Assembly: GCA_032433765.1 (NCBI GenBank) | Contig: JAVIAB010000008.1 | Coordinates: forward strand, 46,120,106 to 46,184,105 | Length of the DNA stretch: 64,000 nucleotides | Direction of reading: 5' to 3' | DNA from: Megaustenia siamemsis | Lineage: Eukaryota; Mollusca; Gastropoda; Stylommatophora; Ariophantidae | Shown here: positions 33,720-44,764 of the stretch, one piece after another | Layout: each line of letters begins with the position of its first letter | How positions within the stretch are numbered: position 1 is the stretch's first letter | Program-made: the position numbers and the translations under genes | Notes under the pieces: model-generated | What the model was told of the DNA's origin: nothing | What the model saw: the letters and a program-made list of their open reading frames with translations, nothing else | Databases searched by the model: none

Positions 33720-36505
33720 TGTAGAGTGATAGGGACAGGGGGAATGAGGGAAAAGGAGAGTGATAGTGATAGATAGAGTGATAGTAACAGGGAGAGAGAT
33801 AGTGACAGGGAAGTGATAGTGCCAGGAGAGTGATAGTGACAGTAAGAGTGATAGTGACAGGGAGAGTGATAGTGACAGTAAGAGTGATACTGACATGGAG
33901 AGTGATAGTGACAGGGAGAGTGATAGTGACAAGGTGGTGATAGTGACAGGGAGAATGATAGTGACAGGGAGAATGATAGTGACAGGGAGAGTGATAGTGA
34001 CAGGGAGAGTGACAGGGAGAGTGATAGTGACAAAGTGGTGATAGTGACAGGGAGAATGATAGTGAAAGGGAGATTGTGGGAACGGATAGTGATAGTGACA
34101 ACGAGAGTGAGGAAACGGAGAGTGATAGTGAAAGGGTAGTGATAGTGACAGGGAGAGTGCCAGTGACAGGGAGAGTGATAGTGACAGGAAGATTGACAGT
34201 GACAGGGAGAGTGATAGTGACAAGGTGGTGATAGTGACAGGAAGAGTGATAGTGACAGGGAGATTGATAGTGACAAGGTGTTGGTAGTGACAGGAAGAAT
34301 GATAGTGACAGGAGATTGATAGTGACAGATAGAGTGATAGTGGCAGGGAGAGTGATAGTGACAGGGAGAGTGATAGTGACAAGGTGGTGATAGTGACAGG
34401 GAGAATGATAGTAACAGGGAGAATGATAGTGACAGGGAGTGTGATAGTGATAGGGAGAGTGATAGTGACAGGGAGAATGATAGTGACAGGGATAATGATA
34501 GTGACAGGGAGTGTGATAGTGACAGGGAGAATGATAGTGACAGCGAGAGTGATAGTGACAGGTAGAATGATAGTCACAGGGAGAGTGATAGTGACAAAGT
34601 GGTGATAGTGACAGGGAGAATGATAGTGAAAGGGAGATTGTGGGAACGGAGAGTTATAGTGACAACGAGAGTGAGGAAACGGAGAGTGATAGTGACAGGG
34701 TAGTGATAGTGACAGGGAGAGTGCTAGTGACAGGGAGAGTGATAGTGACAGGGAGAGTGATAGTGACAGGGAGTTTGATAGTGACAGAGAGATTGATAGT
34801 GACAGCGAGAGTGATAGTGACAAGGCGGTGATAGGGACAGGTAGAATGATGGTGACAGGGAGATTAATAGTGACAGGGAGAGTGATATTGACAGGGAGAG
34901 TGATAGTGACAGGGTGAGTGATAGTGGTAGGGAAGTGATACTGGCAAGGTGGTGATAGTGACAGGGAGAGTGAGGGAATGGAGAGTGATAGTGTCAGGGT
35001 GGTGATATTGACAGGGAGAGTGATAGTGACAGGGAGATTGATAGTGACAAGGAGGTGATAGTGACAAGGTGGTGATAGTGACAGGGAGAGTGATATTAAC
35101 AGGGAGAGTGATAGTGACAGGGAGAGTGATAGTGACAAGGAAGTGATAGTGGCAAGGTGGTGATAGTGACAGGGAGAGTGAGGGAATGGAGAGTGATAGT
35201 GTCAGGGTGGTGATATTGACAGGGAGAGTGATAGTGACAGGGAGATTGATAGTGACAAGGAGGGGATAGTGACAAGGTGGTGATAGTGACAGGGAGTGTG
35301 ATATTGACAGGGAGAGTGATAGTGACAGGGAGAGTGATAGTGACAAGGAAGTGATAGTGGCAAGGTGGTGATAGAGACAGGGAGAGTGATATTGACAGGG
35401 AGAGTGATAGTGACAGGGAGAGTGATAGTGACAAGGAAGTGATAGTGACAAGGTGGTGATAGTGACAGGGAAAATGATAGTGACATGGAGAATGATAGTG
35501 ACAGGGAGAGTGACAGTGACAGGGTGAGTTATAGTGACAAAGTGGTGATAGTGACAGGGAGAATGATAGTGAAAGGGAGATTGATAGTGACAAGGTGGTG
35601 ATAGTGACAGAGAGTAATAGTGACCGCGAGAGTGAGGGAACGGAGAGTGATAGTGAGAGGTGGTGATAGTGACGGATAGAGATGAAATGGAGATTTATAT
35701 TGACAGGCTGGTGATAGTGACAGGGAGAGTGAGGGAATGGAGAGTGATAGTGACAGGGTGGTGATAGTGACAGGGAGAGTGATAGTGACTGGGAGAGTGA
35801 AGGAACGTAAAGTGATAGTGACAGGAAAAGTGATATTGACAGGGAGAGTGATAGTGACTGGGAGAGTGAGGAAAGGTAAAGTGATAATGACAGGGAGAGT
35901 GATAGTGACTGGGAAGTGAGGGAAAGTAAAGTGATATTGACAGGGAGAGTGATAGTGACTGGGAGAGTGAGGGAAAGTAAAGTGATAATGACAGGGAGAG
36001 TGAGGGGAAAGTAAAGTGATATTGACAGGGAGAGCGGTAGTGGCTGGGAGAGTGATGGAAAGTAAAGTGATAGTGACAGGGAGAGTGAGGGAAAGTAAAG
36101 TGATAGTGACATGGAGAGTGAGGGAAAGTAAAGTGATAGTGACAGGGAGAGCGATAGTGACTGGGAGAGTGAGGGAAAGTAAAGTGATAGTGACAGGGAG
36201 AGCGATAGTGACAGGGAGAGTGAGGGAAAGTAAAGTGATAGTGACAGGGAGAGTGATAGTGACAGGGAGAGTGAGGGAAAGTAAAGTGATAGTAACAATG
36301 AGAGTGAGGGAAAGTAAAGTGATAGTGACAGGGAGAGAGATAGTGACAGGGAGAGTGAGGGAAAGTAAAGTGATAGTGACATGGAGAGTGATAGTGACAG
36401 GGAGAGCGATAGTGACTGGGAGAGCGATAGTGACTGGGAGAGCGATAGTGACTGGGAGAGCGATAGTGACTGGGAGAGCGATAGTGACTGGGAGAGTGAT
36501 GATCA
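33720..36505. repeat. 18-bp minisatellite, about 150 copies
   Basis: The core unit is GTGATAGTGACAGGGAGA. Sub-blocks differ: GACAAGGTGGTG types at 33900-35600, and a compound unit with GGGAAAGTAAAGTGATAG at 35800-36390. A roughly 570-bp block containing GATTGTGGGAACGGA recurs at about 34073 and 34635. Eighteen bases make six codons (ESDSDR or IVTGRV on plus, SLSLSL on minus), which produces long spurious frames. The last units, at about 36405-36500, are pure GATAGTGACTGGGAGAGC. Confidence 0.96.
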
Positions 36506-36776
36506 GATTGTCTCTGCTGCGAAGCGCTGTACACAGAGTGACCTATTACTGGCAAATACAAACAGCAAAAGTAACCAAATTAAACCCCCAAAAAAAGTAC
36601 AGAATAAAATAATTTCCGCTCTGAAAAGAGTTAGTTCCTGTAAACAAGGTGGCAATCACCAAGGTCTGGTTACAAAATTACTTCTGTTTCTCATAGCTAC
36701 ATCCATCCCGCAACAGTCAAAGCGTAGTGGACCGAGACCTAATGAATTACAGCCCAGCGTGCCATCCAGTAGTTAA
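36381..36776 (+). CDS. open frame continuing the 18-bp array into about 90 unique codons; doubtful gene
   Basis: A 131-codon frame begins with ESDSDW repeats encoded by the 18-bp array and then reads about 90 non-repetitive codons (DDQIVSAAKRCTQSDLLLAN, then PKKVQNKIISALKRVSS, ending ELQPSVPSSS and a stop). No domain is recognised. It is the only array here whose frame extends far into unique sequence, so it could be the relic of a gene from which the satellite arose, or simply chance. No splice sites or start context support it. Confidence 0.15.
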   Translation: MESDSDRESDSDWESDSDWESDSDWESDSDWESDSDWESDDQIVSAAKRCTQSDLLLANTNSKSNQIKPPKKVQNKIISALKRVSSCKQGGNHQGLVTKLLLFLIATSIPQQSKRSGPRPNELQPSVPSSS

Positions 36777-36882
36777 TTGACAGCATAGGCCAATTGGTTA
36801 CGGTCTGTCGCAACTTCGTTGTTGAAAGATAGTGCTCACCTGTAGCAGTGGGCGTTAATATTTAACGTTGTGTGTTAAGAGC
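36506..36882. other. unassigned spacer between arrays
   Basis: Unique sequence apart from the doubtful open frame above. No repeat or RNA is recognised. Confidence 0.35.
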
Positions 36883-38691
36883 CTTTGGAGGGAGGGAGGG
36901 AGGAAGGGGAGGGAGGGAGGGGTAGGCAGGGAGAGAAGAAAGGAAGGAAGAAGGAAGGGAGGGAGGAAGGGAGGGAGGGAGGAAGGAAGGAAGGAAGGGA
37001 GAAGGGAGGAGGGAGAAAGGGAGGAAGGGAGGAAGGATCGGAGGGAGGGAGGGAGGGAGGGAAGGAAGGAAGGAAGGAAGGAAGGAAGGAAGGAAGGAAG
37101 GAAGGAAGGAAGGAAGGAAGGAAGGAAGGAAGGAAGGAAGGAAGGAAGGAAGGAAGGAAGGAGGGAAGGAAGGGAGGGAGAAGGAAGGGAGGGTGGAAGG
37201 AAGGAAGAAGGAAGAAGGAAGGAAGAAAGAAAGGAAGAAAGGAAAGGAAGGAAGGAAGGTTAGGAGGCAAAGAAGGAAGGAGGGAGGGAGGTTAGGAGGG
37301 AAGGAGGAAGAAGGAAGGAAGGAAGAAGGAAGGAAGGAAGGAAGGAAGGAAGGAGGAAGGAAGGAAGGAAGGGACGGAGGAGGGAGGGACGGAAGGAAGG
37401 ACGGAGGAAGGAAGGAAGGAGGAAGGAAGGAGGAAGGGAGTGAGGAAGGAAGGAAGGAAGGAAGGAAGGAAGGAAGGAAGGAAGGAAGGAAGGAAGGAAG
37501 GAAGGAAGGAAGGAAGGAAGGAAGGAAGGAAGGAAGGGAAGGAAGGAAGGAAGGAAGGAAGGAAGGGGAAGAAGGAAGAAAGGAAGGAAGAAGGAAGGAA
37601 GGAAGGAAGGAAGGAAGGAAGGAAGGAAGGAAAGAAGGAAGGAAGGAAGGAAGGTTAGGAAGGAAGGAAGGAAGGAAGGAAGGAAGGAAGGAAGGAAGGA
37701 AGGAAGGAAGGAAGGAAGGAAGGAAGGAAGGAAGGAAGGAAGGAAGGAAGGAAGGAAGGAAGGAAGGAAGGAAGGAAGGAAGGAAGGAAGGAAGGAAGGA
37801 AGGAAGGAAGGAAGGAAGGAAGGAAGGAAGGAGGAAGGAAGGAAGGAAGGAAGGAAGGAAGGAAGGAAGGAAGGAAGGAAGGAAGGAAGGAAGGAAGGAA
37901 GGAAGGAAGGAAGGAAGGAAGGAAGGAAGGAAGGAAGGAAGGAAGGAAGGAAGGAAGGAAGGAAGGAAGGAAGGAAGGAAGGAAGGAAGGAAGGAAGGAA
38001 GGAAGGAAGGAAGGAAGGAAGGAAGGAAGGAAGGAAGGAAGGAAGGAAGGAAGGAAGGAAGGAAGGAAGGAAGGAAGGAAGGAAGGAAGGAAGGAAGGAA
38101 GGAAGGAAGGAAGGAAGGAAGGAAGGAAGGAAGGAAGGAAGGAAGGAAGGAAGGAAGGAAGGAAGGAAGGAAGGAAGGAAGGAAGGAAGGAAGGAAGGAA
38201 GGAAGGAAGGAAGGAAGGAAGGAAGGAAGGAAGGAAGGAAGGAAGGAAGGAAGGAAGGAAGGAAGGAAGGAAGGAAGGAAGGAAGGAAGGAAGGAAGGAA
38301 GGAAGGAAGGAAGGAAGGAAGGAAGGAAGGAAGGAAGGAAGGAAGGAAGGAAGGAAGGAAGGAAGGAAGGAAGGAAGGAAGGAAGGAAGGAAGGAAGGAA
38401 GGAAGGAAGGAAGGAAGGAAGGAAGGAAGGAAGGAAGGAAGGAAGGAAGGAAGGAAGGAAGGAAGGAAGGAAGGAAGGAAGGAAGGAAGGAAGGAAGGAA
38501 GGAAGGAAGGAAGGAAGGAAGGAAGGAAGGAAGGAAGGAAGGAAGGAAGGAAGGAAGGAAGGAAGGAAGGAAGGAAGGAAGGAAGGAAGGAAGGAAGGAA
38601 GGAAGGAAGGAAGGAAGGAAGGAAGGAAGGAAGGAAGGAAGGAAGGAAGGAAGGAAGGAAGGAAGGAAGGAAGGAAGGAAGGAAGGAAGGA
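36883..38691. repeat. (GGAA)n microsatellite block, 1.8 kb
   Basis: A pure purine strand throughout. The left half (36883-37655) is mixed GGGA, GGAA and GAA units with single interruptions. From about 37656 it is GGAA repeats interrupted only near 37831, leaving roughly 860 bp of uninterrupted GGAA at 37833-38691. The 516-codon frame across it (KEGR repeats) is an artefact. True length may differ from the assembled length. Confidence 0.97.
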
Positions 38692-39339
38692 AAATTTATT
38701 TATATTATTATTTATGAGCCCGAAAGAGACACGACTAAATTAAGAGTAAGGAAAGATATGTTCCGTAGCCTAAATATTACAATTTACAAGATATCAATCA
38801 ATGTATGAAAGCGCTTTACATGTCTTTTGTGGAACATAAGCCACGTATAAGGTAATCTCAACCCTTAGTCTTGAACATATTTTTCTACTTCTTTCCAGTT
38901 TAGGCCAAAATTTTTGAGGTTTTTCATTGTTTTCTCCTTCTTTGCGAGTTCCTGGACATCCGCTTGCTTTCTATTTTCTTGTGGGTTTCAAGACAGTTAT
39001 TGTCTTACTATGCTGGCGTCAGGCTTTCTTAGTGTGTGAAAAATCCGTCCCCACTTTCTATTCATATTTTGCTCGACTGACCCCTGTTTTGTTCATTCTC
39101 AGATATCTTCATTTCTGCTCGTGTCCTTCCAGCGGATGTTGAGAATATTTCTGAAATCATTTGTTTACAAATGCCTGTAAATGTCTTTTTTTAATTTTAG
39201 TTTTAATCACATTAAACACCACCCATTTAAGCCATAAAAAGAAATTGTTTTTAGATTTGTGCTAAATACTCTTATTTGGTGTTTGCTTTTATGTTTTGTT
39301 TGCTGTCCATATTTTATTAAGTTGGATGAAGGGCAAATG
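38692..39339. other. unassigned
   Basis: AT-rich, with short open frames but no recognised motif. Confidence 0.35.
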
Positions 39340-39577
39340 AGAATTTTTAGTGCATGTTGAGAGATACAGCAGCCTGCTAAAACTAATCTTGGAAGGGAAA
39401 ATACAAGGAAAATGTGGCAGAGGCAGTCCCAGATTAACATGGACGAGTAACATCAAAAGATGGACAAGTCAACCTATGACAACCTGCACTATAAAAGCAA
39501 GAGACAGAGCGAAATAGGCGCTCCATGGTGGCCAACCTTCGATGTGGAGACGGCACTAAATGATGATGATGGATGAA
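39340..39577 (+). mobile_element. family-E LINE, terminal fragment
   Basis: It reads SLLKLILEGKIQGKCGRG, then LTWTSNIKRWTSQPMT, an ARDRA piece, and a GGCACTAAATGATGATGATG end. It is nearly the same as the reverse complement of 22694-22900. Confidence 0.8.
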
Positions 39578-39589
39578 AGTTTCTCTATC

Positions 39590-39860
39590 GTTGTTTATTT
39601 TCTGCTTAACTTCTCTGCTCCTCCCATCTTGTCGATAAAGCTGCACAAGTATGTAAAGTGATCACCTTCATCGATTGGCGCACCTCAAATTTCTTCTTGG
39701 TTATATGACATGTGTTGTTACACATTTCATCGTCCCTAATTTATCAATATTAGTCTGTAGTCCCATTTTGGCATAGTTTATTGTTAGTTCCTCTAGCCTA
39801 TATTTCATTTGGCCATACCATGGTATGTTAAGGGTAATATTCAGGATATTATATGATATA
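39590..39860 (-). mobile_element. family-F LINE, RT C-terminal fragment
   Basis: Minus strand: RLEELTINYAKMGLQTNID, then TMKCVTTHVI, then DEGDHFTYLCSFIDKMGG and AEKLSRK. This is the region just after RT motif C in RTE-type LINEs (usually an L-x-K-T-x-x-M segment, then a FxYLGS motif). It contains one stop and a shift. It lies head to tail in opposite orientation to the family-E end at 39340-39577. Confidence 0.7.
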
Positions 39861-40161
39861 ATTAACTCAATACTTTGCGTATATACCTTGAGTTATTGAG
39901 TTATTTTCGGGTCATCATCATTGCACTCCGAACATGTCCATTGGTGCTCAGATCCCCTCCTCAACAATTCCCGCAGTGTCCAGCGACTGACGACTCCAGT
40001 TCTATGTTGGTTGATAAAGTCTTCTTACAGGGCCACTAAGTTTCTCATTTCTGGCTGTGCCCACCTTAAACCCAAATTTCCATCATCCGAAGAAGTGACG
40101 TGGATCTCCCCACTTCTCGGAGGGCATTGATGATGTCCGCCCGATCCATTGGTTGCCCGTC

Positions 40162-40941
40162 CTAAACGACAGCGCAGCTAGCCAACCTGTCCGCTCTTTC
40201 ACTTCCCCGTACTCCCGCATGTCCTGGGACAAAGACAAAGGTGACCTTACGTATATTGGATTTCTGCAACGACTCTACCCATTGCATGCGTACAGAGCCC
40301 ACCTCCACTTTTTTTATCATGCTCATCGAATCACTCAATATACACGCGTGGGTGTAGTCTTGTGACTCTAACCATTTGAATGCCTTGGTCACTGCCATCA
40401 CCTCCTTTGTCATGCTACTCGTGGTCATCACGTATGCAACACTGTCTTCGTAGACTGTTCTGCCTGCCGAGCGTGCTGTAAATGCTCATGCACTTCTTTG
40501 GTGTCGTATTACAGATCCGTCTGTATAGATGACTGCATCTTTCTCATCGGTGTTATCGCAGATGAGACCGTTGACCTCAGCATTAACCACGACCGGCTTC
40601 TGTTCCCTACTTTTCCTGCCGAGTGTTGCAATACACGAGAAAGTCCCCTTGAAAGACGTAGGCACCGGTATCCACTCCTCACCAACGCTGATGATATTGG
40701 TAAGCCCACAGACCTGTTTGATGACATCTTCTACTCGGCTCACCCATGATTTGCCTCTTTTTAGCCTGGCACCTTTCCCTGTGTTGAGCACGTGGTGCAA
40801 TAGATGCTCTTTATCTGTACTAATCTTCAGGTATGCTCGTGCTCTCCAGATCTTGATACTGTCATCCATGGTTGGAAAGTCAAGAAGATACCTCATTGCT
40901 ACACAGGGAGTGTCCCTTGTACATCGCAAGATAATGCGCAT
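40162..40941 (-). pseudogene. family-B connection and RNase H (copy 2)
   Basis: Two frames. 40941-40486 reads RCTRDTPCVAMRYLLDFPTM, VEDVIKQVCGLTNI, then VIYTDGSVIRHQRSA (first RNase H Asp). 40431-40162 reads SSMTKEVMAVTKAFKWLESQ (Glu), CILSDSMSMIKKVEVG (Asp) and VPGHAGVRGSERADRLA (terminal His and Asp). All RNase H catalytic residues are visible across the two frames. Between them a stop near 40484 and a shift break the protein. Confidence 0.88.
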
Positions 40942-41026
40942 GGCTTCATTTGTATTTTCTCCATCCTATCAATTTGAGTCGTACTGACAATAAGAATTGC
41001 CAGGGCATACTCGATTGGTGTGAGGA

Positions 41027-41413
41027 CTAATCACTGGAACAGAAGAGTAAGTGCCTCAGCTCGATGTTGGCAGCTGCCATGACCTTCAAAGCGGTTAATC
41101 CTTTGCGGGATTTTGTTATCACATGGTCGACGTGGTCCCGAAAACACAGGCTGCGATCAAACTTAACTCCGAGGTATGTCATCAACTTGTCCCTGGTCAC
41201 CTCATCAGCTCCTATTCGTACTACCGGTGTGGTCGTATTAACGATATGATTGTTAAAGGAGAACCATGAAACTGACGCTTTATTAGGATTAACCAAGGCA
41301 CCTGAAACCAGACACCAGGAAGAAATGCGATCGAGTTCGTCTTGCATTGTGGAGGCGATTCCCCATTTGTCTCTTCCCAGTCGATATACCGGAATATCAT
41401 CATCAAAAGTCAT
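41027..41413 (-). pseudogene. family-B RT motif C and thumb (copy 2)
   Basis: A 128-codon frame opening with MTFDDDIPVYRL. The usual FADD of motif C reads FDDD, so the Ala before the two catalytic Asp residues is changed. ISSWCLVSGALVNPNKASVS and VMTYLGVKF-like KLMTYLGVKFDRSLCFRDH follow, then VITKSRKGLTALKVMAAANI. It ends at a stop near 41027. Confidence 0.85.
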
Positions 41414-41779
41414 AGTTCATCCCCTCCCATCCAGCTGTTGTTCTGTGATCGTTATTGTGTACACGTTAAATAGAACTGGTGCATATAGTGAGCTTTGTGG
41501 CAGCCCTGGACAAATGGATGTTGGCTCGGAAGACCAACTTCCACATCTGAGTATCACCTTCCTCTGAAACAGTGCCGCGGCGATCTATCTAATGAGGAAG
41601 GGGTGCACCGCCAGTTTGAGGAGCATATGCATGAGATATTCAAATGGTACCCTGTTGTATGCATCCTCCAGATCTATAGCAGCACATGTCTCCTCTCGTC
41701 TGTGGAAGCCTTCAAAGACGTCATAAGCCGCGTTGAGCCATGTCTCTTTGTTATATCTATAACTTCCGAGTGTGGTTGG

Positions 41780-42460
41780 TTATGCGCGTTTCTGTTCAAG
41801 GTGACATGTGAGGACACGGGCAACTATTTTCTCCAGCAGCTTGCCCGCAGTGTTCTGCATTGTGATGATTCTGTAGGCACTGATCTGAGAATGGTCCTTG
41901 TTTAGCTTCGGCAGCGGTAGTAAGTAGCTGTGTAGCCACTCCTCCTTAATCTGGCCACTCCGAATGCTGGCATTTAACTCATTGGCCAGTTTTGTCAAGT
42001 CGTCGTCAGCTAAATCGCCTATGTCATCATACCGAACACCATCTGGACCAGGAGCAGTGTTGTGTGACCTTTTAAGTGTCGTGCGAATGGTATCGGTTGT
42101 GATTGTGAGATCTTCTTCCAGCTCTACATCCTTACACAATTGTGACAGAGATCCCCGTATTCTCATTCTTAAAGCCTCATTTCGTTGGTCCGTCTGCTCA
42201 ATGTAGCGGGCAAGCAGGGCCTTCCCTTTGCTCTCATAAGAATTGTGCCATATCCGGCCTGTGCTCTGAAAGTCTGGTATGCCTCTGTGTCGTGTTGTGC
42301 CATTCATGCTCTGATGAAGGCGCCAGAATGTGGCTAGCGGTTTTTCTGAGCACACTTTTTTACAGAAGTCATCCCATTTGGCATCCATAACCTGCTTAGC
42401 ATAAAGTTTAATGTGCATCATTTTTTGGTCGACCTCTACTTTCAGACGCTTCAAGAGCAC
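41780..42460 (-). pseudogene. family-B RT N-terminal half (copy 2)
   Basis: A 226-codon open frame. It includes a linker (WDDFCKKVCSEKPLATFWRL), NTAPGPDGVRYDDI (RT motif 0/1 region), and SYLLPLPKLNKDHSQISAYR followed by IITMQNTAGKLLEKIVARVL (motif 2 and onwards), then a stop. Motif A and B sequence follows in other frames between 41780 and 41413. Confidence 0.87.
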
Positions 42461-42493
42461 AGGTTGTGTTCTTCCATTCTTTCTAGCTTTCTG

Positions 42494-43232
42494 TCATGTC
42501 TTGGCCGTTTGTCTCTTGCTCCGCCAAGCTTCCTCGACTTCTACGTTCCACCAAGGTGGCTGCGTCCATTTATCCTGCCTCCTACGAGGGGCGCTCTGTT
42601 TCCTATGACTGATTTTGCTAATGACGTTATGGTCTGTTTTCTCGTAGTGGAATGTGTGGAGCTTTCTTTTCTGGCTTCTATTTCTGCTGTTCTCAATTAG
42701 GAGGACACATGGATAGTGATCACTTCCGTGGAGCCCCAGTGCACTACACCTGCAAACCGGTGCGAAGGTGGAAGACACCAGTGCAAGGTCTATGACACTA
42801 TCAGAGTCCCCTGTTAGAGTGGCCATTATTGTTGCCCTTCCATCATTCAAGCACACTAAATCGACCGACACTAGTGCGTTGTCTAGGTCTTCTCCCTGCT
42901 TGTTGGTTATGACGTTACCCCAGTGGTTGCCTCTATAGCATTAACGTCTCCGCAGAAAATGGCGTTCTCTTCATCGAACTCGAAGAGATTCTGCCATTGT
43001 TGTGTGTTCACCTTCCTATTACAGGCATACACATTTACAATCACGAAATGAACTGGGGTCTGCACCCTAACCGCATGTACCTTCAATTCTGCATTGTCCC
43101 ATGCAGACATATAACCTCAGCTGCTACCATATTGTTGCGCACGAGGATGGTCTGCCCAAGGTGGCGCCTATTGTAGAAACAATGAAAACCAGGGGTACTT
43201 ACTGTCCTGTCACCAAGAAGAGTTTCTTGAAA
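42494..43232 (-). pseudogene. family-B APE-type endonuclease (copy 2)
   Basis: The minus strand starts LVFQETLLGDRTVSTPGF, with the catalytic Glu of the QE motif, then LVRNNM and, after a shift, VHFVIVNVYACNRKVN and NAIFCGDVNA (catalytic GDxN). A second shift leads into VITNKQGEDLDNALV, IDLALVSSTFAPVC and LGLHGSDHYPCVLLIE, the C-terminal S-D-H-x-P motif with its active-site His. All main catalytic motifs are retained, but the frame is broken at least twice (near 43110 and 42890). Confidence 0.85.
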
Positions 43233-43237
43233 AACCA

Positions 43238-43242
43238 ATATA

Positions 43243-43290
<48 letters not shown>
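43238..43290. repeat. (TA)n microsatellite between two LINEs
   Basis: About 25 TA units join the 5' ends of the minus-strand family-B and plus-strand family-C elements. Confidence 0.93.
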
Positions 43291-43291
<1 letters not shown>

Positions 43292-43292
<1 letters not shown>

Positions 43293-44735
43293 TAGATAAC
43301 ATTCAAATAGAAATAATAGCAGCAGCGGGAGAAACAGGAATGCAATGGCTGCACAGAATATTTAATGCAGCATGGCACCAACAACAAGCCCCAGAAGACT
43401 GGCAACAGGCAATCATCATACCAATATGGAAAAAGAAAGGTAGCAAAAGAGACTGCAATCAATATAGAGGTATATCTCTGCTCAGCCATGTAGGAAAGCT
43501 ATACGCCAAAATCTTGGAAAAAAGACTGAGACCAATAATAGAACTACAGTTAAGCGATTCTCAAATGGGGTTCCGAAAAAACAGAGGATGTACCGACGCA
43601 CTATTCACACTATAACAGCTTGCAGAAAAAACGACAGAACACAACCAAAACTTATACATAGCCTTCATTGACCAGGAAAAAGCATTCGACAGAGTAAACA
43701 GAGAACAACTGTGGGAGATACTAACAACATACGGAGTAAGCCAACATCTAACCAACCTTATTAAAAGTCTCTACGTCAACAACAGCTGCAGGGTCAGAAC
43801 AGCAACAGGCTACACAGACCACTTCGAAGATAGATCAGGTGTAAGACAGGGTTGAGTACTATCCCCTCTACTGTTTATTACATACATGGACCATATATGC
43901 AAGCTAGCCAACCCATCAGAGACAGAGGAGATCAACGAGCTTCTATTTGCAGACGACCAGGCACTAATACATGAAACAATAGAAGACCTACAAGAACACT
44001 TAAACAAACTCAACATCTTAGGAACAAAATACAACATGAAAATCAACATCAACAAAACAGAAGTCATGAATGTCGCCAAAAATAAACAGAACATCAACAT
44101 AACTATAGAAGGCAGACAACTAAAACAAGTAGAGGAATTCAAATACCTAGGAAGTCTAATGACAAACGACAATTCCCAAACAGCAGAGATAGAATCAAGA
44201 TGCAACAAAGCTTATCAAATCATCGGACAGTTATCACCACTATTATCCAACAAGGAAATAACTCTGGAGGCAAAACGAGCACTATACAATACAATCTTCA
44301 TTCCAACGTTGTGCTACCAATGCCAGACCTGGACTCTAGATGCAAGAACAATAAGAAAAATAACCTCTACAGAGATGCAATGTGTTAGACGAATGACAGG
44401 AAACAGTCTGAGAGATAAGATCAGAAATGAAGAACTGAGAAAAAAGCTAGGAATAGCCCCAGCCATAGAATATATAAGGAAACAACAGATAAAATGGTTC
44501 GGCCACGTGACAAGGCAGAAAGAACAAAACACAACACAACGAGCCTTCAACAAACGTTGTGAGAACAACAGACCCAAGGGTCGACCACGAAAAAGATGGA
44601 TCGATGGAATATTAGAAGCACTAGGAAACATAACAGCAGCAGAGGCGAACAGAAGAGCAAAAGACCGCAAATTATATCTCCCCTCGACGCTGAAAGGCAG
44701 ATGAGGAAGGAAAGAGGAAGAAGAGGAAGATATAT
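43292..44735 (+). mobile_element. family-C LINE, best preserved copy, 5'-truncated
   Basis: The element starts within the N-terminal part of RT and ends in a GAAGAGGAAGA-type tail followed by (TA)n at 44731-44750. TA repeats at both ends suggest insertion into a TA microsatellite, though exact duplication limits cannot be set. It is the reference for the minus-strand copies at 13427-14465, 27340-28300, 46865-47425 and 60305-60985. Confidence 0.92.
43301..44704 (+). pseudogene. family-C reverse transcriptase ORF with two in-frame stops
   Basis: One frame spans 468 codons with only two interruptions, TAA at 43613 and TGA at 43853 (where relatives have Cys in GVRQGCVLSPLL). Order of motifs: PEDWQQAIIIPIWKKKGS and YRGISLLSHVGKLYAKILE (fingers), QMGFRKNRGCTDALFTL, FIDQEKAFDRV with the motif A Asp at 43670, GVRQG-stop-VLSPLLF (motif B), LLFADDQALI with FADD at 43946-43957 (motif C), VEEFKYLGSLMTNDNSQTAE (thumb), and the C-terminal KWFGHVTRQK and GRPRKRWIDGILEALGNIT. 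It would copy element RNA at the target site. It is RTE-like in layout. The few lesions suggest a younger insertion than its sister copies. Confidence 0.92.
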
Positions 44736-44764
44736 ATATATATATATATAAAGTACAAAAAAAG

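Larger units (their letters stand above)
39905..43237 (-). mobile_element. family-B LINE copy 2, nearly full-length
   Basis: A 3.3-kb minus-strand copy running from the N-terminal endonuclease motif at 43232 to the 3' end at 39905. The order is endonuclease, linker, RT, connection, RNase H, Cys-rich tail. It is broken into at least seven frames. Its 5' end lies at a (TA)n run shared with the family-C LINE that points the other way. The 3' end carries two imperfect copies of AATAACTCA. An ORF1-type protein is not present. Confidence 0.92.

Noticed and set aside
33618..36561. 506-, 428- and 288-codon minus-strand frames rich in SLSLSL or CHYHSP
   Set aside because: Artefacts of the 18-bp satellite; no signal peptide or domain beyond composition.
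36883..38691. Telomeric or subtelomeric repeat
   Set aside because: GGAA does not match the TTAGGG-type repeat expected of an animal telomere, and no TTAGGG runs occur in the window.
37193..38743. 516-codon KEGR-rich frame
   Set aside because: It is a direct translation of (GGAA)n; three repeats make four codons, so no stop can arise.
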